This document shows, one piece after another, positions 16,732 to 25,183 of a DNA stretch of 64,000 nt (positions are counted from its first letter, which is position 1; every line of letters begins with the position of its first letter). The stretch is from Amycolatopsis australiensis (lineage in GTDB: Bacteria; Actinomycetota; Actinomycetes; Mycobacteriales; Pseudonocardiaceae): the NCBI RefSeq assembly GCF_900119165.1, contig NZ_FPJG01000006.1, positions 7,664,001-7,728,000 on the forward strand. Direction: 5' to 3'. A model generated the notes under the pieces. That model did not search any database. It saw nothing but the letters and a program-made list of their open reading frames with translations, and was not told the origin of the DNA. The translations under genes were made by a program, and so were the position numbers.

Positions 16732-17973
16732 TCAGCCGCACTGCGCGGCGGCGAGCCGGACGCAGACGGCCAGCGCGCGCACGGCCTCTTCGACGTCGGC
16801 GAGCTCCGGGAACGTCGGCGCGATGCGGATGACCGCGTCAGCCGGGTCGGTGCCGTGCGGGTGGGTCGCCCCGGCGGGGGTCAGCGCGACGCCGGCCTCC
16901 TTCGCCAGCCGCACGACCTCCTTCGCGGTGCCCTCGGGCACGGTCAGCGACACGAAGTACCCGCCGGTCGGCTTGGTCCACGACGCGAGGTCCGACAGCT
17001 CCTCGGTGAGGATGCGGTCGACGGCGGCGAACTTGGGGCCGATGATCTCGGCGTGCTTGCGCATGTGGGCGCGGACGCCGGCCTCGTCCTTGAGGAAGAG
17101 GGCGTGGCGCAGCTGGTTGACCTTGTCCGGGCCGATGGTCCGCTTGCCGACCAGGCCGGTCCACCAGGCGATGTTGGCCTCGGACGCGCCGAAGAAGCCC
17201 ACGCCGGCGCCGGCGAAGGTGATCTTGGAGGTCGAGCCGAACACGAACACGCGGTCGGCGTTGCCCGCCTCGGTGGCCAGGGCGAGCAGGTCGGCCAGCT
17301 CCGGCTCGTCGTCGGTCAGGTGGTGCACGGCGTAGGCGTTGTCCCAGAAGATCCGGAAGTCCGGCGCCGCGGTGGTCATGGTGGCGAGCCGCCGCACGAC
17401 GTCGTCGCTGAACGTGATGCCGGTGGGGTTGCTGTACTTCGGCACGCACCAGATGCCCTTGACGGCCGGGTCCTCGGCGACCAGCGTCTCGACGGCGTCC
17501 ATGTCGGGGCCCCCGGGCGTCATCGCGACCGGGACCAGCTCGATGCCGAAGCGCTCGGTGAGCGCGAAGTGGCGGTCGTAGCCCGGGACCGGGGCGAGGA
17601 ACTTCACCTGCGGCTCGTCGGCCCAGCGGCGCTCGGCGCCGGGGAGCTTCGACAGCAGCGCCTGCGCGACGGCGTCGTGCATCAGCTCGAGGCTGGAGTT
17701 GCCCGCGGCCAGCAGCTGCTCGACCGGGACCTGGAGCGCGCCGGCGAAGATGCGGCGCAGCTCGGGCAGCCCCTTGAGCCCGCCGTAGTTGCGCACGTCG
17801 GTGCCGTCCTCGGCCTTGAAGTTGCCGTCGCCGGGGAGGTCGAGCAGGCCGTTCGCCAGATCGAGCTGCTTCGGGGAAGGCTTGCCGCGGGTGATGTCGA
17901 GGGAGAGGCCGCGGTCGACCAGGGCCGCGTAGTCGCGGCGGGCCGAGTCGACGTCGACGGAAGCAGTGGTCAT
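16732..17973 (-). CDS. aspT: Aspartate aminotransferase, AspT (subgroup Ic) type
   Basis: A 413-residue PLP enzyme. The N-terminal LDITRGKPSPKQLDLANGLL is characteristic of the AspT class found in corynebacteria and other actinobacteria, which was once misfiled as MocR-like but has no DNA-binding domain. The PLP lysine lies in FGSTSKITFAGAGVGFFG. It transfers the amino group between aspartate and 2-oxoglutarate. The gene is divergent from the unknown gene at 18036. Confidence 0.82.
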   Translation of the reverse strand: MTTASVDVDSARRDYAALVDRGLSLDITRGKPSPKQLDLANGLLDLPGDGNFKAEDGTDVRNYGGLKGLPELRRIFAGALQVPVEQLLAAGNSSLELMHDAVAQALLSKLPGAERRWADEPQVKFLAPVPGYDRHFALTERFGIELVPVAMTPGGPDMDAVETLVAEDPAVKGIWCVPKYSNPTGITFSDDVVRRLATMTTAAPDFRIFWDNAYAVHHLTDDEPELADLLALATEAGNADRVFVFGSTSKITFAGAGVGFFGASEANIAWWTGLVGKRTIGPDKVNQLRHALFLKDEAGVRAHMRKHAEIIGPKFAAVDRILTEELSDLASWTKPTGGYFVSLTVPEGTAKEVVRLAKEAGVALTPAGATHPHGTDPADAVIRIAPTFPELADVEEAVRALAVCVRLAAAQCG

Positions 17974-18035
17974 GGCCCAACGCTAACCCCGGCGTCGACA
18001 CCATTTCGGGGCGGGTCCTGGCTAGGGTGGCCGGT

Positions 18036-18515
18036 GTGCATCTCGTCGTTCACGCCGACCAGCGGCAGTTCTCGGTCCGCGACTCCGCCTCCCGGCTGAC
18101 GGGCAGCGGCTGGACTCCCGCGGCGGTCGAACTTCACCGGATCGGGGTGGAGTCCGGGGGCATCGCGATCGCGACGGCGCGGTCGGACCTGGTCGAGTCC
18201 TCGCTGACGGTCCTGTCGTCGGCGCCGCCCGTGCTCGCCGGCGCCGAGCACGTCGTCGAAGCCGATCTCGCGGTGCCGAGCGGGTCCTTGGTCGTTTCCG
18301 GGCCCGCGGACTACCCGTCGCAGGAGCAGGTCCTGCGGGTCGAGCCGGGCCGGTACCGGGCCCGGGTGTCGTACGTCCCGGCGGGCCCGCCGCCGGCGAC
18401 GTGGAACGAGCACGAGTTCGGCGAGCACTACCGGTACGTGGTGGAGCTGTGGCCGGTTTCCTCGGCGTCCGAAGTGACGGTCCTGCGCCAGGGCGCCGCC
18501 GTCTGGGACGGCTAG
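18036..18515 (+). CDS. Protein of unknown function
   Basis: A 159-residue soluble protein, probably all-beta, rich in paired aromatic and valine positions (YRARVSYVP, EHEFGEHYRYVVELWPV). I do not recognise the family. A -10-like TAGGGT at 18023-18028 is seven bases before the GTG at 18036, which suggests a leaderless mRNA; a GTG nine bases upstream (18027) is the alternative start. It converges on the mce cluster, sharing two bases of stop codon with the last gene. Confidence 0.5.
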   Translation: MHLVVHADQRQFSVRDSASRLTGSGWTPAAVELHRIGVESGGIAIATARSDLVESSLTVLSSAPPVLAGAEHVVEADLAVPSGSLVVSGPADYPSQEQVLRVEPGRYRARVSYVPAGPPPATWNEHEFGEHYRYVVELWPVSSASEVTVLRQGAAVWDG

Positions 18516-18994
18516 AGCGCCGTCAACGCGGCCAGCTTCCAGCGGCCGTCCACCCGCTTGGCCGTCACCGCCAGCTGGGCCACCGAGGACGTCGGTGCTC
18601 CGCCGCCCTGGGTCACCGTTTGCTGGTCCAGGAACAGCAGCAGGGACGCGTCGTCGCCGTGCAGTGAACGGACGCCCACCGCGCGGACCGTCGTCGTGCG
18701 CACCAGCTTCTGCTCCGTCGCCCGGGCGCGGGCCGCCGCGAACTGGGCCTGGTACTCGCGCACCGCGTCGCCCGTCAGCAGGTCCGCCGCCGCGCGCTCG
18801 GTGCGGGCCAGGTTCGCGTAGTCGTAGGAGAACACCGCCTTCACCGCGTCGCTCACCTCCGACGCCACCGAGGTCGTCGCCGCCGTGTCGACCAGGGCCA
18901 GGTTGTCGCCCGGGGCCAGGGACGCCGCCTCGATGCCGAACCACACCGCGCAGCCCAGTGCCACCACCACGACCGCCGCCAGCACGCGGGTCAT
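18512..18994 (-). CDS. Mce-associated membrane protein, distal copy
   Basis: A 160-residue protein with one N-terminal membrane span (VLAAVVVVALGCAVWFGI) and an extracytoplasmic domain of the Mas type (FSYDYANLARTERAAADLLTGDAVREY). Mas proteins stabilise Mce transport complexes. It is the last gene of the cluster and overlaps its upstream neighbour by ATGA. It matches the position of Rv3492c in the Mycobacterium tuberculosis mce4 operon. Confidence 0.85.
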   Translation of the reverse strand: MTRVLAAVVVVALGCAVWFGIEAASLAPGDNLALVDTAATTSVASEVSDAVKAVFSYDYANLARTERAAADLLTGDAVREYQAQFAAARARATEQKLVRTTTVRAVGVRSLHGDDASLLLFLDQQTVTQGGGAPTSSVAQLAVTAKRVDGRWKLAALTAL

Positions 18995-19479
18995 GAGCCC
19001 GCCGCCTGGACGCCCGCGACCTTCCAGCCGCCGCCGGCCCGTCGGGCGTCCACCGTGAGCCGGTTCAGGCGCGGCGTCGCGGCGCCGCCGCCCGTGCTCA
19101 CCCGCACGTCCAGCACCGCCAGCAGGCGGGCCGTGCCCGCGGCGGGGTCGATCTCCGTCACCGCCGCCTGCACCAGGGACGCGGTCGAGACCGTGCGCGC
19201 CGAGGTCGCGCGGTCGATCTGCAGCCCGCGGTCCCCGGCCAGGTCCCTGCCGTACTGCCCGGTCGTCGCCGCGATCCAGCGGTCCACGCCGGCGCCCGCC
19301 GACCGGTAGTCGATCGTGTTCAACGTGACCAGCTCCGGGCCCACCGCGGCCAGCACCGCGTCCCGCTCCCGGCCCCGCGCCGCGGAGTCGTCCGCCGCCG
19401 CGCGCCACCACGACCAGCCGGTGAACCCCGCCGCCAGCACCGAAACGATCGCGGCCACCACCAGCGCCCGCAGTTTCAC
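18991..19479 (-). CDS. Mce-associated membrane protein, proximal copy
   Basis: A 162-residue relative of the distal Mas protein: N-terminal span (LRALVVAAIVSVLAAGFTGW) and an outer domain with LVQAAVTEIDPAAGTARLLA. The two copies diverge strongly, so they are probably not interchangeable. The GTG start overlaps the mce4F stop (GTGA). It corresponds in position to Rv3493c of the mce4 operon. Confidence 0.83.
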   Translation of the reverse strand: MKLRALVVAAIVSVLAAGFTGWSWWRAAADDSAARGRERDAVLAAVGPELVTLNTIDYRSAGAGVDRWIAATTGQYGRDLAGDRGLQIDRATSARTVSTASLVQAAVTEIDPAAGTARLLAVLDVRVSTGGGAATPRLNRLTVDARRAGGGWKVAGVQAAGS

Positions 19480-20708
19480 GACGTGCCCAGCAGCTTGCCC
19501 AGCCCGCCCGCCGAGGGGCCGGTCAGCAGGCTCAGCATCCCCGGCAGCTGCTGCGGCGCCGATGCGGCCTGCTGCTGCGGAGCCGCGGGAATGGCGGGCG
19601 GCTTCCCCGCGTACGGCGCGTTCTGTGCCCCGCGCACCCCGGTCGGGCTGCCCGGTGGCTCGGCGCAGTACGCGTTCATGTTCACCGGCGCTTCGGTCTC
19701 GTCGTTCGCCGGACGCTGCTTCGTGCCTTCGTAGCCCTTCGTGCACGAAGCCGGGTCGAAGAAGTTGAACACCACGCCGAGGTGGCCGGTGCCGTCCGGG
19801 GACGTCGACGGCGAGAACGCCGAGATGATCGGGTAGGCCACCAGCAGCTCTTCGATCGCGTCCTTGCGGGAGGTCGTGATCTGCGCGGTGGTCAGCAGGT
19901 TGGCGAAGAGCACGCCCAGGTCGGTGCCGGACGCGGCGAGCACGTCGCTGATCTGCCTGCTCAGCTGCGGCGCCTGCGCGATGACCCGCCGCAGGTCCGG
20001 GTCGGACGTCTTCAGCTGCCCGGCGATCGTGCGCAGCCCGCTCGCGAAGTCGGTGATGTTCGCCGCCTGCCGCTGCTGCGTGTCGAGCACGATCCGCGAG
20101 TTGCTCAGCAGGCCCTGCGTCTGCGGCACGTACTGCGCGGCCACCGCGGTCAGCGAACCCGTGCTGTCGAGCAGCTGCCGGAGTTCCGGGCCCGCGCCGG
20201 CGAACGCGTCGTACGTCTCGTCGACGACCGTCCGCAGCGAATCCGGGTGCACGCTCGCGACGAGGTCGTCGAGGTGGCTCAGCACGGTGTCCGGCGACGG
20301 CGGCAGCGACGTCCGGTCCCGGGTGATCACCGAGCCGTCGTGCAGGTACGGGCCGCCGTCGTGCTGTGGCAGCAGGTCGACGAACTGCTCCCCCACCGCC
20401 GACCGGTTCGCCACCTGCGCGTGCGCGTCGGCCGGGATGTCCGGGGCGCCGGGGTCGATGTCGAGGGCGACGTCGACGCCGTGCTCGGTCAAGGTCAGCC
20501 CGGTGACCCGCCCGACCGTGACACCGCGGTAGGCGACCTCGGAGTTGACGAAGATGCCGCCGGAGTCGGTCAGCTGCGCGGTGACCACGTAGCCGCGGCT
20601 GCCGAAGAGCCGGTCGAGCCCGGCGTAGTGGCCGCCGGCGTAGACGACCGACACCACGGCGATGACGACGAACGCGAACAGCTGGACGCGGATCTTGCGG
20701 GTGGTCAC
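19476..20708 (-). CDS. mce4F: Mce4F-like substrate-binding protein
   Basis: A 410-residue Mce protein: one N-terminal span (QLFAFVVIAVVSVVYAGGHY), an MlaD-like domain at about 38-115 (AQLTDSGGIFVNSEVAYRGV, then GRVTGL), and a long helical region that in Mce complexes builds the tunnel carrying lipid across the envelope. The tail after about residue 330 is Pro/Gln/Ala-rich. Gene order in the cluster makes this the F subunit of the sterol importer. The GTG start overlaps the mce4E stop. Confidence 0.87.
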   Translation of the reverse strand: MTTRKIRVQLFAFVVIAVVSVVYAGGHYAGLDRLFGSRGYVVTAQLTDSGGIFVNSEVAYRGVTVGRVTGLTLTEHGVDVALDIDPGAPDIPADAHAQVANRSAVGEQFVDLLPQHDGGPYLHDGSVITRDRTSLPPSPDTVLSHLDDLVASVHPDSLRTVVDETYDAFAGAGPELRQLLDSTGSLTAVAAQYVPQTQGLLSNSRIVLDTQQRQAANITDFASGLRTIAGQLKTSDPDLRRVIAQAPQLSRQISDVLAASGTDLGVLFANLLTTAQITTSRKDAIEELLVAYPIISAFSPSTSPDGTGHLGVVFNFFDPASCTKGYEGTKQRPANDETEAPVNMNAYCAEPPGSPTGVRGAQNAPYAGKPPAIPAAPQQQAASAPQQLPGMLSLLTGPSAGGLGKLLGTS

Positions 20709-21862
20709 TTGCCGCCCCCGATCAGGCCGAGGAGGCCGCCCAGCAGGCCGGGACCCGCGGCCGGCGGCACCGAGCCGAGGTCGGGCAGCGGCAGCGGCGG
20801 GGCCTGCTGCCCGCCGCCGATCCCGGACGGCAGCGCGACCGGCGGCTGCGAGGAATTCGCGAAGTTCTGGATGAGCGTGTCCAGGTCGAGGTTCACGTTC
20901 GCCTCGACGTTCGCGTAGTCGCCCTTGATCACGTTGCCCGCGTAGTCCGGGAACGGGTAGGTGAGCAGGATCTGCAGCGCGTTCGGCAGGTTCTGCCCGG
21001 CTTCGCCGAGCTTCGTCAGCGTCGGCTGCAGCGCCTTCAGGTTCGCGACGAGCTGGTCACGGCTCTTCGTCACGGTGTCCACCGCGACTCCGGACAGCGC
21101 GTCGAGCGCGTTCAGCATGCCGACGAGCTGGTCGCGCTGGTCGGTGACGACCTTCAGGCCCGGCGCGAGGTTGTCGAGCGCGTTCGTGAGGTTCTGCGTC
21201 TGGCCGGTCAGGGTCCGGGACAGCTTGCCGAGCCCGTCGATCGCGCGGAGGATCTCGGTGCGGTGGCCGTCGAGCTGGGTCGCCAGCTCGTCCACTCGCG
21301 ACAGCAGCGCACGGATCTCCGGCTCGTTGCCCGACAGTGCGTCGTTCAGCTCGTGGCTGATCTTCTGGATCTGCTCGACGCCGCCGCCGTTGAGCAGCAA
21401 CGAAAGCGCGCCGAGCACCTCCTCGACCTCGGGGTTGCGGTTGGTGCGCCCGAGCGGGATCTGCGCGCCGTCCGCGAGCTTGCCCGACGCGGGTTCGGCG
21501 GTGGGCACGCTCAGCTCGACGAACTTCTCGCCCAGCAGGCTCGACTGCTTCAGCTCGGCGCGGGCGTTGGCGGGCAGCGCGATGTCGCCGTTGACCGTCA
21601 TCGCCACCAGCGCCGACCGCGTGTCGGGGGTGAGGGTGATCCGGTCGACTCGCCCGACGGCGACGTCGTTGACCTTGACACTCGACTGCGGCACGAGGTC
21701 GAGGACGTCGGTGAACAGCGCGGTGACGTGGTACGGGTGGTCGCCGACGTCGGCACCGCCCGGCAGCGGCGTGCCGTAGAGGCCGTTGAACCCGCCGTCG
21801 CTGCAGCCGGCCAGGACGAGCACCCCGGCCAGCACCCCGGCGATCCGCTTGCGCCCGATCAC
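20705..21862 (-). CDS. mce4E: Mce4E-like lipoprotein (LprN type)
   Basis: A 385-residue Mce lipoprotein. The signal ends in LVLAGC with C20 as the lipid attachment site; no other Mce protein in this cluster has a lipobox, which fixes its identity as the E subunit. The MlaD-like domain (VTALFTDVLDLVPQSSVKVN, VAVGRVDRITL) follows, then a long helical part. The C-terminus is Pro/Gly/Leu-rich. The GTG at 21862 overlaps the mce4D stop. Confidence 0.88.
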   Translation of the reverse strand: MIGRKRIAGVLAGVLVLAGCSDGGFNGLYGTPLPGGADVGDHPYHVTALFTDVLDLVPQSSVKVNDVAVGRVDRITLTPDTRSALVAMTVNGDIALPANARAELKQSSLLGEKFVELSVPTAEPASGKLADGAQIPLGRTNRNPEVEEVLGALSLLLNGGGVEQIQKISHELNDALSGNEPEIRALLSRVDELATQLDGHRTEILRAIDGLGKLSRTLTGQTQNLTNALDNLAPGLKVVTDQRDQLVGMLNALDALSGVAVDTVTKSRDQLVANLKALQPTLTKLGEAGQNLPNALQILLTYPFPDYAGNVIKGDYANVEANVNLDLDTLIQNFANSSQPPVALPSGIGGGQQAPPLPLPDLGSVPPAAGPGLLGGLLGLIGGGK

Positions 21863-23052
21863 TTGGCACCGCCCGAAAGCTGTTCCATCACGTCGACCAG
21901 CGGGAGCGGCAGCGGCGGCAGTTCGCCGTTCTGCAGCGAGTTGAGCACCTGCGGGATGGTGGGCAGCTTCAACGCGCCGTCGAGGACCGGTGCCAGCTGC
22001 TTGCAGATGCCGCCCAGCGTGTCCGGGACCTGCTTCGGCGTGAACGAGCTGATCAGCCGGCACGCGGTGAGGATCGGCGGGTTGGTCAGCTCGTTGAGGT
22101 TGTCGCGGACGGCGATGGTGCCGGACGCGGCGTCGTAGGAGTTGATGAAGTTGGTCGCGCCGGTCGGGGCGATGTCGAGGACCTCGGCGAGCGCGGCGCG
22201 CTGGTCGACCAGCACCTTCGACAACGACGCCAGTTTGTCCACATTGGACTCCAGTGCCGCTTTGTTGTCGTTGACGAACTGCTGGACGTCCCCGAGCGCC
22301 CCGCCCAGTGACCGCAGCGCGGCGCCGACGTCGGACGAGTCCGCGGCGAGGAACCGGCTGACGTCGGCGACCCGGCCGTAGAACTCGTCGAGCTGCCGGT
22401 CGCTCTGGGCGAGCGCGCCGGTGAACGAGTTCAGGTTCTGCACGGTCGAGAACAGGTCGTCCTTCGAGCCGTCCAGGGTCTTCGCGAGATCGGCGAGCCG
22501 GCCGACCGTCGAGTTCAGCGAAGAACCGTTGCCCTTCAACGTGTTCGCGGCGGTGTCGAGCACCCCGGACAGCGCGCCGTCCTTGTTGGCGCCGTTGGGG
22601 CCCAGCGCCGTCGACAGCTTGTCGAGGCTCGAGTACAGGTCGTCCAGCTCCACCGGGGTCGCCGTGCGCTCGCGCGGCAGGACCGTGCCCGTCGCCAGCT
22701 GCGGGCCGCTGTCGTAGGCGGGCGTCAGCTGGACGTACCGGTCGCTGACCAGGCTCGGCGCGACGACGACCGCGCCGACGTCGGCCGGCAGCGGCACGTC
22801 GTCGACCCGCATGTCGACGCGCACCGCGTCCCCCTCCGGCGTGACGCCGGTGACCCGGCCGACCGGCACGCCGAGCACCCGCACCGACGAACCCGCGTAC
22901 AGCCCGACGGTCTTGCCGAAGTACGCCGACAGCGTGGTGCCGGTCGAGGCGCGGAACACGAGCCAGAGGCCGGCGGTGAGCAGCAGCGCGAGCACGCAGG
23001 CGAACGCCAGCCACGTCACCAGGCTGCGGCCGCGGTAGGTGCGGATGGTCAT
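21859..23052 (-). CDS. mce4D: Mce4D-like substrate-binding protein
   Basis: A 397-residue Mce protein with an N-terminal span (LVTWLAFACVLALLLTAGLW), an MlaD-like domain (SAYFGKTVGLYAGSSVRVLG, VPVGRVTGVTPEG) and a helical tunnel region with repeated LxxL heptads. It starts with an ATG that overlaps the mce4C stop (ATGA). The C-terminus is shorter and less proline-rich than those of the E and F subunits. Confidence 0.87.
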   Translation of the reverse strand: MTIRTYRGRSLVTWLAFACVLALLLTAGLWLVFRASTGTTLSAYFGKTVGLYAGSSVRVLGVPVGRVTGVTPEGDAVRVDMRVDDVPLPADVGAVVVAPSLVSDRYVQLTPAYDSGPQLATGTVLPRERTATPVELDDLYSSLDKLSTALGPNGANKDGALSGVLDTAANTLKGNGSSLNSTVGRLADLAKTLDGSKDDLFSTVQNLNSFTGALAQSDRQLDEFYGRVADVSRFLAADSSDVGAALRSLGGALGDVQQFVNDNKAALESNVDKLASLSKVLVDQRAALAEVLDIAPTGATNFINSYDAASGTIAVRDNLNELTNPPILTACRLISSFTPKQVPDTLGGICKQLAPVLDGALKLPTIPQVLNSLQNGELPPLPLPLVDVMEQLSGGAK

Positions 23053-24149
23053 CGGCGGCCCACCCCCTGGTTCGGCGCCGCGATCGGCGGCGTGCAGCCT
23101 TCGGGGTTGATGGTGACCACGCCGGCGTTGATCGTCGGCGGCAGCAGCCCGCACAGGTAGCCCTCGAACCAGCGCCCGTTGCCGGTGGCGTTCGCGCCGA
23201 CGCGGGCGAAGGGCGCCATCAGCTGCAGGCTCTTGTCGAGGTTGCCCTGGTTGCGCTGCAGGATGTCGGTCACCTTGCCCAGCTTGTCGAGCGTCGGCTT
23301 CAGCTGCGCCCGGTTGTCCGCGACGAGCCCGGTGAGCTGCGCCGACAGCTGCTGGGTGCCGGTGAGCAGGGCATTGATCGCGGCCTTGCGGTTCTGCAGC
23401 TCGGTGAGCAGCAGGTTGCCGTCGCTGATCACGCGCTGCAGCTGGGCGTCGCGGTCGGACAGCGTCTTCGACACCTGGCTCGTGTTGGCCAGCAGCGTGT
23501 GCAGATCGCTGTCTCTCGACGACACCGTGCGCGCCAGCGAGGACAGCCCGTTCAGCGTGTCCTTCAGGTACTGCGGGCTGTCCTTGAGGCTGTCCGAGAG
23601 CGCGTTGAAGCTGTCGGCCAGCTGTTTCGTGTCGATGTCGCCGACGGTCGCCGACAGCTGCTCGAAGGCGTCCTGCAGCTGGAACGGTGTCCGCGTGCGC
23701 GTCTGCGGGATGGTCGAGTTCGGTTCCTGCGTGCCGGTGCCCTTCGGGTCGAGCGCGAGGTACTTCTCCCCGAGCAGCGTCTTGATCTCGATGGACGCCG
23801 TCGTCGCGTCGCCGATCCGGACGTCCTTGACGCGGAACTTGACCAGGACCTGCTTGCCCGCGAGCTTCACCGACGACACGGTGCCGACCTTGACCCCGGC
23901 GACTTCGACCTCGTTGTCCGGCGCGAGCCCGGCGGACTCGCCGAAGTACGCCGAGTACGTCGTGCCGTTGCCGAAGAACGGGAGCTGGTCGGAGAAGTAC
24001 GTCGTGGCCGTGACGAGCGCGATCAGCACGAGCGCGACCGCGCCGACTCCCGCCTGGTTGCGTTCCTTCAGCGGCTTCCATGTCCTCTGGGGCCCAGCCC
24101 CGGGCCCCGGCCGGGGGGCAAGCCCCCCTGGACCCCCCAACCGACTCAT
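23049..24149 (-). CDS. mce4C: Mce4C-like protein with an unusual GC-palindrome-encoded N-terminus
   Basis: A 366-residue Mce protein. Residues 1-21 (Gly/Pro-rich) are encoded by a GC-rich palindromic stretch and are followed by RTWKPLKERNQAGVGAVALV, which looks like the usual Mce C start with TGG (Trp) where ATG would be expected. A span (VGAVALVLIALVTATTYF) and an MlaD-like domain (SAYFGESAGLAPDNEVEVAG) follow normally. A second ATG at about 24081 is out of frame, so the ATG at 24149, which overlaps the mce4B stop, is the only good start. Confidence 0.85.
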   Translation of the reverse strand: MSRLGGPGGLAPRPGPGAGPQRTWKPLKERNQAGVGAVALVLIALVTATTYFSDQLPFFGNGTTYSAYFGESAGLAPDNEVEVAGVKVGTVSSVKLAGKQVLVKFRVKDVRIGDATTASIEIKTLLGEKYLALDPKGTGTQEPNSTIPQTRTRTPFQLQDAFEQLSATVGDIDTKQLADSFNALSDSLKDSPQYLKDTLNGLSSLARTVSSRDSDLHTLLANTSQVSKTLSDRDAQLQRVISDGNLLLTELQNRKAAINALLTGTQQLSAQLTGLVADNRAQLKPTLDKLGKVTDILQRNQGNLDKSLQLMAPFARVGANATGNGRWFEGYLCGLLPPTINAGVVTINPEGCTPPIAAPNQGVGRR

Positions 24150-25183
24150 GGGCCACACCTCTCCGCGCGCTGCGTGCCGGGGATCGGGACGATCGGCAGG
24201 GTGATGTCGAGCGAGGAAATGCCGATGGTGCCGGTGATCCCGCACAGGTAGTAGTTGAACCAGCTGCCGTAGGACAGCGTCCGGGTGAACTTCTGCAGGT
24301 TGCCCGGCAGCACTTCCAGGAGGTGGTTGAGCAGCTCGCCGGAGTCGCCGAGGTTCTGCGAGAGCACGCCGAGCCGATCGACGTCCTCCTTCAGCGCCGG
24401 GCGCGCGTCGGCGAGCAGCCCCGTGGTCGACACGGCGAGGTCGCCGAGCGCGCTGACCGCGTCACCGATCGGCTTGCGCTGCTCGGCCAGCCCGCTGACC
24501 AGCTTCTGCGTCTGCTCGATGAGGTCGCCCAGCTGCGGGCCGTGGGCGTTGACCGTGCCGAGCACGGTGTTGAGGTTGGTGATGACCTGCCCGATCACCT
24601 GGTCCTTGCTCGCGATCGCGCTCGTCAGCGACGCGGTGTGCTGCAGCAGGCTGGTGATCGTGCCGCCCTCGCCCTGGAAGACGCTGATGATCTCGGCCGA
24701 GAGCTGGTTGACGTCCTTCGGGCTCAGCGCCTTGAACAGCGGCTTGAACCCGTTGAACAGCACGGTGAGGTTCAGCGCGGGTTTCGTGCGCTCCGGCGGG
24801 ATCGTGCCGCCCGCGGGCAGTGCCCGGTCGCCGGGGACGTCGGTGCCGAGCGCGAGGTAGCGCTGGCCGACGAGGTTGCGGTACTTGATCGTCGCGGTCA
24901 CGGTCTCCGGCAGCCGGTAGGCGTGCTCGACCTCGAACCGGACCTGGGCGAGGTTCCGCTCCCCCTCGACCACCTCGATCGCGTCGACCTGGCCCACCTT
25001 GACCCCGGCGATGCGGACGTCGTCGCCTTCCTTGAGCCCGGACGCGTCGGTGAACTTCGCCAGGTAGCCGGACGTCTCGCCGAAGTTCGTGTTCGCGATG
25101 GTCGCCGCGAGGATCCCGGTGAGCAGCACGGTGACGACGGCGAACACCGTCAGCTTGACCAGCGATCCGGCGAAGCTCCTCAC
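24146..25183 (-). CDS. mce4B: Mce4B-like substrate-binding protein
   Basis: A 345-residue Mce protein: N-terminal span (LVKLTVFAVVTVLLTGILAA), MlaD-like domain (AKFTDASGLKEGDDVRIAGV, KVGQVDAIEVVEG) and helical region, ending in a segment with SWFNYYLCGITG that is conserved in B and C subunits. The GTG at 25183 overlaps the mce4A stop. Confidence 0.87.
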   Translation of the reverse strand: MRSFAGSLVKLTVFAVVTVLLTGILAATIANTNFGETSGYLAKFTDASGLKEGDDVRIAGVKVGQVDAIEVVEGERNLAQVRFEVEHAYRLPETVTATIKYRNLVGQRYLALGTDVPGDRALPAGGTIPPERTKPALNLTVLFNGFKPLFKALSPKDVNQLSAEIISVFQGEGGTITSLLQHTASLTSAIASKDQVIGQVITNLNTVLGTVNAHGPQLGDLIEQTQKLVSGLAEQRKPIGDAVSALGDLAVSTTGLLADARPALKEDVDRLGVLSQNLGDSGELLNHLLEVLPGNLQKFTRTLSYGSWFNYYLCGITGTIGISSLDITLPIVPIPGTQRAERCGP

